Shown: piece by piece, positions 1-7,160 of the stretch
Layout: each line of letters opens with the position of its first letter
Numbering within the stretch: the first letter of the stretch is position 1
NCBI GenBank assembly: GCA_947628245.1
Contig: CANQZH010000025.1
Span: 1-9,861, forward strand
Reading direction: 5' to 3'
DNA length: 9,861 nucleotides
Source: an uncultured Bacilli bacterium
Lineage (GTDB): Bacteria > Bacillota_I > Bacilli_A > RF39 > UBA660
Translations under genes and position numbers: made by a program
The notes under the pieces: model-generated
Seen by the model: the letters and a program-made list of their open reading frames with translations, nothing else
The model's database searches: none
Told to the model about the DNA's origin: nothing

Positions 1-504
1 ATAATTTGTAATTCTTTCATTACATTCTATACAATCAAATTTTTTCTCTAAATATTCTTTTTCAGATTTTTTTAAGCGATCTTCTCTCAAATCAAATAAT
101 TTTTTTAACCAAAATAAATCTAAATCATCTAAAACTCCGTATCCATTACCTGATAAAACTTTAAAGATTGTTTTATCTTTAGATTCATATATATTGTCAA
201 CAACTATATCAAAATAATACCCATATTCAAAATTATATTCTAGAATGAAACTTATATCTTTTTTTAATTTTAAATCTTTAAGTATTAAATTTTCTAAGTT
301 TTTTTCTTTTTTGGTTTCTTTGATTAAATAAGGATAATATATAACGTTTTTATAATTTAATTCATACATTGGAATTTTACTACCGTTCATTGAAACAATT
401 ATAAACTCACACAAATCCTTTAAACTAATATTTTCATCAACTTCAACTTGTCTATTTATTCTGTTTGGAATTTCTCCTAATGCTATATTTAATAATACTT
501 TCAT
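1..504 (-). CDS. PRiA4_ORF3-like (plasmid pRiA4b ORF-3 type) protein, 3' end cut by window
   Basis: An open frame of 168 codons with no stop runs from an ATG at 504 off the low edge, so the C-terminus is missing. AAAAGGAT at 511-518 is a well-placed ribosome-binding site. The layout resembles the PRiA4_ORF3 family. An N-terminal segment (residues 1-50) has the pattern 'IPNRINRQVEVDENISLKDL' followed by a helix. After a Lys-rich linker comes a strand-rich part (residues 86-122) with 'FEYGYYFDIVV' and 'VLSGNGYGVLDD', where the family typically has a Y-F-GD-W stretch and a G-x-G/DD motif. Residues 158-161 read C-I-E-C, possibly the start of a zinc-binding tail. The family is common on plasmids and in accessory regions and its biochemical role is not established. 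The gene lies 56 bp after the HipA-like gene and has its own possible extended -10 box. The family call rests on pattern memory, not a search. Confidence 0.72.
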   Translation of the reverse strand, partial: MKVLLNIALGEIPNRINRQVEVDENISLKDLCEFIIVSMNGSKIPMYELNYKNVIYYPYLIKETKKEKNLENLILKDLKLKKDISFILEYNFEYGYYFDIVVDNIYESKDKTIFKVLSGNGYGVLDDLDLFWLKKLFDLREDRLKKSEKEYLEKKFDCIECNERITNY

Positions 505-560
505 ACTACCATCCTTTTCGCATTTATTTAATTCACTATATCATTTTTTAGAAAGAAATT
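505..560 (-). promoter_or_regulatory. Candidate extended -10 promoter and RBS for the PRiA4_ORF3-like gene
   Basis: In this 56-bp gap the minus strand reads TGATATAGT at 543-535, an extended -10 box (TGn plus TATAGT, five of six consensus bases). The -35 region 17 bp upstream is weak (TAGAAT) and lies over the end of the HipA-like gene. Initiation about 7 bases downstream would give a leader of about 24 nt ending in AAAAGGAT, 6 nt before the ATG at 504. No hairpin terminator for the upstream gene is seen, so read-through from it is also possible. In sequence this AT-rich a chance match is a real alternative. Confidence 0.4.
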
Positions 561-1748
561 CTACTCATTAATCAATTCTTTTAGTTTATTAATTTGTCTA
601 TTTAATAACACACATAATCTTTGAATTCTGGTATCAGAGTATCCTGTTAAATGTTGATATTTGTGTAGTAAATCATCAAACCATTCTACTATACCATCTA
701 ATTTTGATATATCTATTCTTTTGAGATTTTTAACTACTTTTATACTTTCATCGAAAGGTTTTATTTCATAGAAAAATCTTCCAATTCCTGAAATATGAAC
801 TTCTTCATCATCATAGTACTCAATATTTAAACTTTGTCCATTATCAAAAATGGGCGCTACATCAAGCCATTTTAAAGTATTCACATCTCTTATAATTCCA
901 AAGTTATTTAAATGTCTATCTTCATTCATAATAAGAAAATCTAAAATATACATATTTTCAACTTTTTCTCGAGCATTTTCTATACCATTATCTTCTAACT
1001 TTTTAATGTATTCTTCATAATCTTTAATACTATCATATCTTTTCATATCATTTTTAATTTGATAACAAGTGATAAATTCTGTATCTTTGTTAATAAAACA
1101 TGGACATTTAGACACTACTATATCTTTATAGGTATCTATTGTATATTCTACATAATTAAATCCTAATCTTTTACATATTTCACTTGCTAAAACTTCATTA
1201 AATGGTTGTAAGGTTTCATTTTTGTAACCACCCTTTAATAAATATCTTATTCCATTTTCAATAATCCAAGCCTTTTTTAGCATTCCATCGGTAGTATTAT
1301 TAGGAGTTTTTAGGGATGTTTCTTTGGTTATTGTTTTACTATTTATTGATAAAGATGCTTCCATAAATTCAGCATAATCAAAATCATTATCAAAAAAATT
1401 AATTTCATCATATGAAATATTACTGTTATAAGGTTTTAACCAATATTGATCTGATAAAGATAAGCCAAAAGCTTTATCTAAAAGTTCATAAGGTGCAGTT
1501 ATATTTAAACGATGTAATAATAAATCTAATTTATCACGCCACGAAGGAATACCTCTTCCTTTAAACCATTCGCTTAAATTAGTTCTAAAAGGAGTATCAT
1601 TAAAATCATTTTCAACATAAAAACTTTTTAAAATATAAGGTGCATAATTAATATCTTTAACTTCATATATATAATCAAAGAACTTTGAAGTTTCATTATA
1701 CTCAGCTATCAATACTTCTACATTTTTATTCATCAAAATGCATTTCAC
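561..1748 (-). CDS. Stand-alone HipA-like Ser/Thr kinase domain protein (Firmicute family)
   Basis: This is a 395-residue protein if translation starts at the GTG at 1748. AGGTGA at 1754-1759 sits 5 nt before that codon. The longer frame from 1757 would start inside this ribosome-binding site, and the ATG at 1733 is too far away. The N-terminal part (about residues 1-135) has blocks typical of a family widespread in Clostridia and often labelled HipA-domain protein or excisionase: 'EWFKGRGIPSWR', then 'GLSLSDQYWLKP', then 'INFFDN'. The HipA-like kinase part follows, numbered from the GTG: 'YLLKGGY' with the probable ATP-binding Lys172, catalytic-loop 'NEDRHLNNFG' with Asp277 and Asn282 in HipA spacing, and 'APIFDNG' with the metal-binding Asp302. 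The kinase therefore looks intact. E. coli HipA phosphorylates GltX; the target here is unknown. No HipB-like helix-turn-helix gene is adjacent. The stop is TAG. Confidence 0.85.
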   Translation of the reverse strand: MKCILMNKNVEVLIAEYNETSKFFDYIYEVKDINYAPYILKSFYVENDFNDTPFRTNLSEWFKGRGIPSWRDKLDLLLHRLNITAPYELLDKAFGLSLSDQYWLKPYNSNISYDEINFFDNDFDYAEFMEASLSINSKTITKETSLKTPNNTTDGMLKKAWIIENGIRYLLKGGYKNETLQPFNEVLASEICKRLGFNYVEYTIDTYKDIVVSKCPCFINKDTEFITCYQIKNDMKRYDSIKDYEEYIKKLEDNGIENAREKVENMYILDFLIMNEDRHLNNFGIIRDVNTLKWLDVAPIFDNGQSLNIEYYDDEEVHISGIGRFFYEIKPFDESIKVVKNLKRIDISKLDGIVEWFDDLLHKYQHLTGYSDTRIQRLCVLLNRQINKLKELINE

Positions 1749-1861
1749 ATAAATCACCTCATTTGTAATAATTTATATTATTATATCATATTGTTTTTTA
1801 TTATATTAATAAAGTTAATTATATCTTGTTGATAACTACTTATAAATTTTAAAAAATTAAT
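1749..1861 (-). promoter_or_regulatory. Intergenic promoter region of the HipA-like gene (extended -10)
   Basis: This gap between jetD and the HipA-like gene holds TGATATAAT on the minus strand at 1788-1780, a perfect TATAAT with the TGn extension. The -35 region is poor (TTAATA at 1809-1804, 18-bp spacer), as is common for extended -10 promoters. Initiation near 1773 would give a leader of about 25 nt carrying the GAGGTGA ribosome-binding site. A second TATAAT at 1823-1818 has a weak TTTATA 17 bp upstream (1846-1841). No convincing terminator for the jet operon is visible. A start here would separate hipA expression from Wadjet expression, although read-through from jetD remains possible. 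Confidence 0.55.
1797..1813. repeat. Perfect 7-bp inverted repeat overlapping the hipA promoter
   Basis: TTTATTA and TAATAAA are separated by three bases, giving a 17-bp near-palindrome immediately upstream of the extended -10 box and over the -35 position of the HipA-like gene. The position suits an operator for a repressor or autoregulator. The base composition makes such palindromes fairly likely by chance, and no other copy was noticed in the window. It is not followed by a T-run in the direction of jetD transcription, so it does not look like a terminator. Confidence 0.25.
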
Positions 1862-3121
1862 TTAGCTATTATTAATATATTTTATAATTCTTTCTTTATT
1901 ATTTTCTTGATAACCTGCTAATTTATTTTTTTGAAGTAATTTTTTTATCAAATTCAGATCATTTTCAACCACATTATTTAATTTATTTAATCTTCCATTA
2001 TTAATAATTTGTTTAGAAACACAATTATTATAATCTATTTCTTCATAACAAAATAATTCTAATTTATCTTGATATTTTTCTTTTAAATTATTTGCAATTA
2101 ATAAACCTTCTGGATCAAAATCACCATTATAATATAATTTATTACCTGATTCTATTAATTTATCCAAAAGCAAATAAACACTTAAATTAAGAAAACCACT
2201 TGTAACTATAATACATTCTTCAACATTTTTAATTATAGCTTCATTTAATATTGAAGGATTTTCAAATATAAATACTCTTTTTTTCTTACTATAGCATTTA
2301 TCAACTTTTAAAATATTTTGAATATTTAATATTAAAGTTTCATTATTTTGAGCAAATTCATTTAAATAATCTTTATTAGTAAATAAATTATAAGTTATTA
2401 CAAAATTAGATATATTATCAATCATCAAATTAAATGAATTTAATAATTTAATTTTATCAATTCTTTTTTCAGGATATTTCATCTTATTTAAATAAGCTAA
2501 AGCATAAAGAAATAGAATATTATTATTTTTATCTAAATCAAGATAATGAGGATCTTTAGTATATAATGCTGAAAAAATTGATAATGAAGTACTTTTATCT
2601 GGTAAATTATTAATTAAATTAATTGTTAATTCTATTTCTTTTTTTAAAGATATTTTATCTTTTAAATAACGTTTATGAATTAAATTATAAGGCATTATGT
2701 GATTATTAATGACATTTTTAAACCAATCATTTCCTTTAGAAAAATGATTTTTAATTATATTTTGATAAAATTGTTGTTCAGCTTGTAAATTATTTAATTT
2801 ATTTTCTTTATTAGTAATTAAATTAATATTTAAGTATTCTGAAACTAAAATGCTTAGATCAAAATTATCACCATATTTAGTTTCTTTCATAATTTTTATC
2901 AACTTTGTTACAGATAATATTACATTATCGTGGTTATTTAAATGATAACCTAATAATTTTGAAAAAGCATTAGCCTCTTCTATACTTAAATTACTAATTT
3001 TTATTTTTCCAACAAATTTTCCATAAGATTTATATTTTCGATATAATTCTTCAATTAATCTTTCAAAACCATTTTGATTTTTAAAAAATAAAGTATAATC
3101 ATGAATTTTCATAGTTATCAT
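1862..3121 (-). CDS. jetD: Wadjet JetD, Toprim-type nuclease subunit (TIGR02679 / DUF3323-DUF2399 type)
   Basis: JetD is the nuclease subunit of Wadjet. In studied systems it cuts the small circular DNA that the JetABC motor has trapped and bent. From an ATG at 3121 the protein has 419 residues. GGAAGGAA at 3126-3133 lies 4-6 nt upstream; the longer frame from 3187 (TTG) would overlap jetC by 89 bp, and an ATG at 3112 is a close alternative. The N-terminal part (about residues 15-70) has the 'GFERLIEELYRKYKSYGKFVG' type opening seen in TIGR02679 proteins. The C-terminal DUF2399/Toprim-like part has 'VFIFENPSIL' with Glu287, 'IVTSGFLN' near 305-312, and 'YYNGDFDPEGL' with Asp334 and Asp336, then 'YQEN' near the end. 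The Toprim-like Glu and Asp-x-Asp set is present, so it should be active. It is the last gene of the operon and exceptionally rich in Asn, Lys, Ile and Leu, with a TAA stop. Confidence 0.88.
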   Translation of the reverse strand: MITMKIHDYTLFFKNQNGFERLIEELYRKYKSYGKFVGKIKISNLSIEEANAFSKLLGYHLNNHDNVILSVTKLIKIMKETKYGDNFDLSILVSEYLNINLITNKENKLNNLQAEQQFYQNIIKNHFSKGNDWFKNVINNHIMPYNLIHKRYLKDKISLKKEIELTINLINNLPDKSTSLSIFSALYTKDPHYLDLDKNNNILFLYALAYLNKMKYPEKRIDKIKLLNSFNLMIDNISNFVITYNLFTNKDYLNEFAQNNETLILNIQNILKVDKCYSKKKRVFIFENPSILNEAIIKNVEECIIVTSGFLNLSVYLLLDKLIESGNKLYYNGDFDPEGLLIANNLKEKYQDKLELFCYEEIDYNNCVSKQIINNGRLNKLNNVVENDLNLIKKLLQKNKLAGYQENNKERIIKYINNS

Positions 3122-6100
3122 TAAATTCCTTCCGGTTATTGATAATCTTTTTGTATGTGCCATTCCAACGATATCTTTCAACGCCAACTACTTTAGAATT
3201 ATGTGGTCTTATTAATTCACATATTGATAAATCACTAACAGTATCATAATCTCCCCATAATACTTGAGAATTAATAATAAAATCTATATCTAAAAATTTT
3301 AAAATACCAAACATTTCTCTAATATTATCTTCATCAACACCAGCGAAAGCTTCATCAAGAGCAATTAAACGCAGTGAATTATTTCTAGCTAAATTTAACT
3401 TAGCATAAACACTGGCAAAAAGCGGAATATACATACTTTTAGCTCTTTCACCACCACTAAATTTAGAAAACGTTTTATCAGTAAGTTCCTTAAAATCCTC
3501 ACCATTTCTTTGATATAGCAATTGAAAGGTAAACCAAGAACGATAATCTAAAACTTCTTCCATAATTTTAGCAAAAGGAGTATAAGAATCAGCATATAAT
3601 TCTTCAGCTTTTTTAATTTTACTTCGAAAATGATTAATTAATTTATCTGAATCTTCTTCTTTTAAGGCAGTTGGATTTATTTTTAATATTCTAATTAATT
3701 CTTTAGTATCAATTTCATTTTCATTATTTGCTACATTATTTTTCCAAACAAGTTTAAAGCGTAATGCGCTATTTTCTTGCATCATTTGCATAATATTATT
3801 TATTTTTTTAACCCATTCATTTGAAGAATTAATTCGATCTCTTATTTTTTCACCAACTGTATTTAAAAGTATTTCTTCAAATAAGTAACGATCTTGTTCA
3901 TTAATCAAATCTTTGTTTTCTAATAAATCAGTTTCTAATTTTTTATTTAAATTAAGTAGATTTAATTTTATTCCTTGGTACAAAGCAACTATATCAGTTC
4001 TACTATTAAAATTATAAAGTTCTTGATAGTCTTCATTTTTTTCTTCATAATCATTAAATAATTCGATAGTTCTAAGAGAATAATCATTTAATTCTAATTT
4101 ATAATGATTATAGGATTCAAATAAATTTCTTTGAGCATCATTTAAATTTTTATCTTTTCTATTACTATTGTCATTTAAGATTTTCTTTATAGTAATATTT
4201 ATATCATCTATTTCTTCATCATAAATATAACCTAGTTTATATTCTCTAATAAAGAAATCTTTATATATTTCTAATTCTTTAGCAAGTTTTTCTTTTTTAG
4301 AAACTAACTCTTTTAATTTTTCTTCTTCAAAAATTTGATTTTGTTCTAATTTAGCAATTTCTTGAATTAAATTTTCTTTTTCAGTCTCTAAACTACTTAA
4401 TTCTTTTTCAACTTTCATTAATTTTTCTTTTTGCTCTTGAAATTCAACTGTATTAAGTAATTCATTAATATTTTTTTCTTTTTCTTTATTAAGTTCTAAA
4501 CTAATTTCTTTTTCATTTTTATCAGCAACTTGATAAGCAATGTTGTTAATTAAATCTTCTAGACGTTCTTGATAATTATCAAATATTTCAGTTTTGCTAA
4601 TATAAGAATTTTGAGCATTTATATAAAGGCTTAGTAATTCTTTCATATTATTAATGTCACTTATAACTTCTTGATATGATTCTTTATTTAAAGGGATAGT
4701 TAATCCTTGTTTTTTCATTAAAATAGTTTCATTTAATTTTTTTAAAGAATTGTTTATAACTGTTAATTTTTCTTCTATTTCTTTTTGTTTATTATCAGTC
4801 CATTGTAATGATTGATTAATATTATTTATTTTTAACAAAACATTTTTAATAAATTGATTATTAGGCAAATTATCTTTTTCAATTTTGATAATATCTATTT
4901 TTTTAAGATTGCTTTTGATAATATTATCTAAATTAGTAATTTCTTTTTTAAGAATATCTATTTCTTGCTTTAATTCTTCTAATTTTTGTTTTTTTAATTC
5001 TAATCTTTTTAAGTAACCAATATAACAATGACGATAGTCTTTACTTGGTTTAGAATTTAAGAAATCTATATGGGCTTTATTAGAAGATATATTTACTAAA
5101 TCATTTTCATCAATACTAATTGATTCTAAAATATCTTTTAAATATTCTTTACTAAAGCTTGATTTTTCATCAATAACAATATTAAAATATTTTAACAAAT
5201 TATTTTTTTTCTTAGTTGATTTAGTTAAATAAAATATTTTTAAATTTAAATTATTAATTTTAGAAAGATCTTTTTCATCAATTATTTTGGCATTTAAAAT
5301 ATTTAAGTCAAGTAATGAAGCTTCAAGAGAATCTTTTTCTACAGCTGAAATATTTTCTTTAAATTCAAGACATTTGTATAAAGGAATATTTTTTATATTA
5401 TTTTCGTTTAAAATTTGATCTGTATCTTCACTAAAAGAAGGTAATTCTAAATCATCTTTAGTTTCAATTTCTAAATATTCGTTTTCTAAAAGAGATAAAT
5501 CTTTTTTCATTAAATTAAGTTTATTTTCAATTTTTAAATTATCCGCTGTTAAAACATTAATTTGATCGCTCGCCGTTTCATTATATAATTCTTTAGCTTC
5601 ATTGAAATTATCTTCAGTATAATCAGCTATTAAACTTAAAATTTGTTTTTTAATTCCATCAGCAAGTTTTAATTCTTGATTATTATTTTGTTTATTAATA
5701 AAATCTTCTTGCCAACTCATTATACTTTCTTTTAAATTATTTTCTTCCTTTTTTAGAGAATTTTCTAATTTAATATATTCATTATTAAGTTTTTCAAAAT
5801 CAATTTTGGTACTTTCATTTTCTAATTCTATTTTTTCTTGTTCTAATAAAAGTTGTAATACTTCACTAACTTTATTTTTATATTTTTGTAAAGTACTATT
5901 TAAAGAGTTAACCCAAGAATCGTCATTAATATTAGAAAGTTCATAATTATTTATTTCTTGGAAATTAATGCTTAAACTTATATCTTTTATGTCATTAGTA
6001 ATAGTTTCTAATTTGTCTTTCAATTCCAAAATTTGATTATTAACTCTTGATAGATCTTTACTAATTCTAATTTTTTCCTCTTCTTTATTAGTTATATCAT

Positions 6101-7160
6101 TTGCTAAAAGATTAATTTTTTCTTTTAAAGACTTAATATTTACTTTAACAGCCTCTAGAGATTCGATTTTTTCATTTAAATCACTATTATCAATTTCTGA
6201 TTTTATTCCTTTATTAATTTGAATTTTTTTACATACTTCGTCATATCTTAATTTTTTATTATGCCAGTCATTTTTAAGATTGTTAATATTGTTTTCTAAT
6301 TCACTAACTCTTTTTAAATAATCATTATAATTATCATAACTATTTTTATAATTTTTAGCTTTAGTATAAAGTAATAATTCATTGTAATTATGATATACTT
6401 TCAAAAAATCTTTTAAGCACTTAATGTTTTTTTCTAAGGTTTCAATTTGTTCTTTTGTTTTATTCATTTGTTCAATTGCTTCTGATAATGGCCTTAAGTC
6501 TTCTTCAGTAAGAGGCTGTAAAACTTTATTTAAAACGTCAATTAGATTAGTAGGTTTATAATCTTTTGATAATTTATTACTTCTCAATTGTAATAATAAT
6601 TTTATGAATTCATCATACATTAAAAGATTAGGAAAACCAAATATTAAACGATTTACCATAGCTTTATAATCTTTCATATTATCAACAAATTCATTAATGG
6701 TTCCTAAACGAGCTTTTAATTCATTTTTAGATAGAGGAATTTTATAAATGGGATCTTTGTATAAGTAAAAATCTTTATTAATTCGTGAACCATCTTTTAG
6801 GCAAAATCCCCAAGATTCAACAGGACGGCCTTTGCGGGCTTTTAGACCTAAACCAATAGTTAAATATGTTTTTTTCTCTTCATTATATATTTCCATATAT
6901 AAATATGATGTTGCTTCTTCTTTTTGAATAGAATCACTAGTTCCAAGAATATAATCTTCAATTTTTCTTTCTTTAGAGCCAAATGGATCTAAACGATCAG
7001 GTGCTTTATTACCATCTAAAATAAGGGGAATAAAAGATTGCATCGTAACTGATTTGCCACTTCCATTAGAACCCCGCAAAATAAGTTTTCCACCATAGAA
7101 ATCAAATTCTTCTTCATCATATAACCAAAAATTTAATAAGCCAATTTTACTTACTTTCAT
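3099..7160 (-). CDS. jetC: Wadjet JetC, SMC/MukB-like DNA-loop-extruding ATPase (TIGR02680 type)
   Basis: JetC is the motor subunit of Wadjet. Its ATPase heads and long coiled-coil arms drive DNA loop extrusion together with JetA and JetB. The protein has 1353 residues, a usual length for the family. The N-terminal head carries Walker A 'GSNGSGKS' at residues 30-37 (Lys36), followed by the TIGR02680-like stretch 'SFIPLILDGNKAPDRLDPFG'. Residues about 235-590 and 715-1160 are heptad-like, Lys/Glu/Asn-rich coiled coils. Between them, about 590-720, is a hinge-like insert beginning 'CLEFKENISAVEKDSLEASL'. The C-terminal head has the ABC signature 'FSGGERA' with SGGERA from 1235, and Walker B 'LIALDEAFAGVD' at 1265-1276 (Asp1269, Glu1270). 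The ATG at 7160 has the strongest ribosome-binding site in the window, GGAGGTGA at 7166-7173. It overlaps jetB by 14 bp and jetD by 23 bp. No frameshift is seen; the stop is TGA. Confidence 0.95.
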   Translation of the reverse strand: MKVSKIGLLNFWLYDEEEFDFYGGKLILRGSNGSGKSVTMQSFIPLILDGNKAPDRLDPFGSKERKIEDYILGTSDSIQKEEATSYLYMEIYNEEKKTYLTIGLGLKARKGRPVESWGFCLKDGSRINKDFYLYKDPIYKIPLSKNELKARLGTINEFVDNMKDYKAMVNRLIFGFPNLLMYDEFIKLLLQLRSNKLSKDYKPTNLIDVLNKVLQPLTEEDLRPLSEAIEQMNKTKEQIETLEKNIKCLKDFLKVYHNYNELLLYTKAKNYKNSYDNYNDYLKRVSELENNINNLKNDWHNKKLRYDEVCKKIQINKGIKSEIDNSDLNEKIESLEAVKVNIKSLKEKINLLANDITNKEEEKIRISKDLSRVNNQILELKDKLETITNDIKDISLSINFQEINNYELSNINDDSWVNSLNSTLQKYKNKVSEVLQLLLEQEKIELENESTKIDFEKLNNEYIKLENSLKKEENNLKESIMSWQEDFINKQNNNQELKLADGIKKQILSLIADYTEDNFNEAKELYNETASDQINVLTADNLKIENKLNLMKKDLSLLENEYLEIETKDDLELPSFSEDTDQILNENNIKNIPLYKCLEFKENISAVEKDSLEASLLDLNILNAKIIDEKDLSKINNLNLKIFYLTKSTKKKNNLLKYFNIVIDEKSSFSKEYLKDILESISIDENDLVNISSNKAHIDFLNSKPSKDYRHCYIGYLKRLELKKQKLEELKQEIDILKKEITNLDNIIKSNLKKIDIIKIEKDNLPNNQFIKNVLLKINNINQSLQWTDNKQKEIEEKLTVINNSLKKLNETILMKKQGLTIPLNKESYQEVISDINNMKELLSLYINAQNSYISKTEIFDNYQERLEDLINNIAYQVADKNEKEISLELNKEKEKNINELLNTVEFQEQKEKLMKVEKELSSLETEKENLIQEIAKLEQNQIFEEEKLKELVSKKEKLAKELEIYKDFFIREYKLGYIYDEEIDDINITIKKILNDNSNRKDKNLNDAQRNLFESYNHYKLELNDYSLRTIELFNDYEEKNEDYQELYNFNSRTDIVALYQGIKLNLLNLNKKLETDLLENKDLINEQDRYLFEEILLNTVGEKIRDRINSSNEWVKKINNIMQMMQENSALRFKLVWKNNVANNENEIDTKELIRILKINPTALKEEDSDKLINHFRSKIKKAEELYADSYTPFAKIMEEVLDYRSWFTFQLLYQRNGEDFKELTDKTFSKFSGGERAKSMYIPLFASVYAKLNLARNNSLRLIALDEAFAGVDEDNIREMFGILKFLDIDFIINSQVLWGDYDTVSDLSICELIRPHNSKVVGVERYRWNGTYKKIINNRKEFNDNYENS

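Noticed and set aside
1749..1757. Start of the HipA-like gene at GTG 1757 (three more residues)
   Set aside because: That codon lies inside the AGGTGA ribosome-binding site itself; GTG 1748 is at the right distance and begins the family-like MKC-type N-terminus.
1814..1861. Rho-independent terminator after jetD
   Set aside because: Only weak AT stems with too short or too long loops and no GC-rich hairpin followed by a T-run in the transcribed direction.
3099..7160. JetC as a chromosomal SMC, MukB or RecN/SbcC protein
   Set aside because: The Walker A neighbourhood (GSNGSGKS then LDGNKAPDRLDPFG) and its context with jetA, jetB and the Toprim-type jetD fit TIGR02680 Wadjet JetC rather than a housekeeping SMC.
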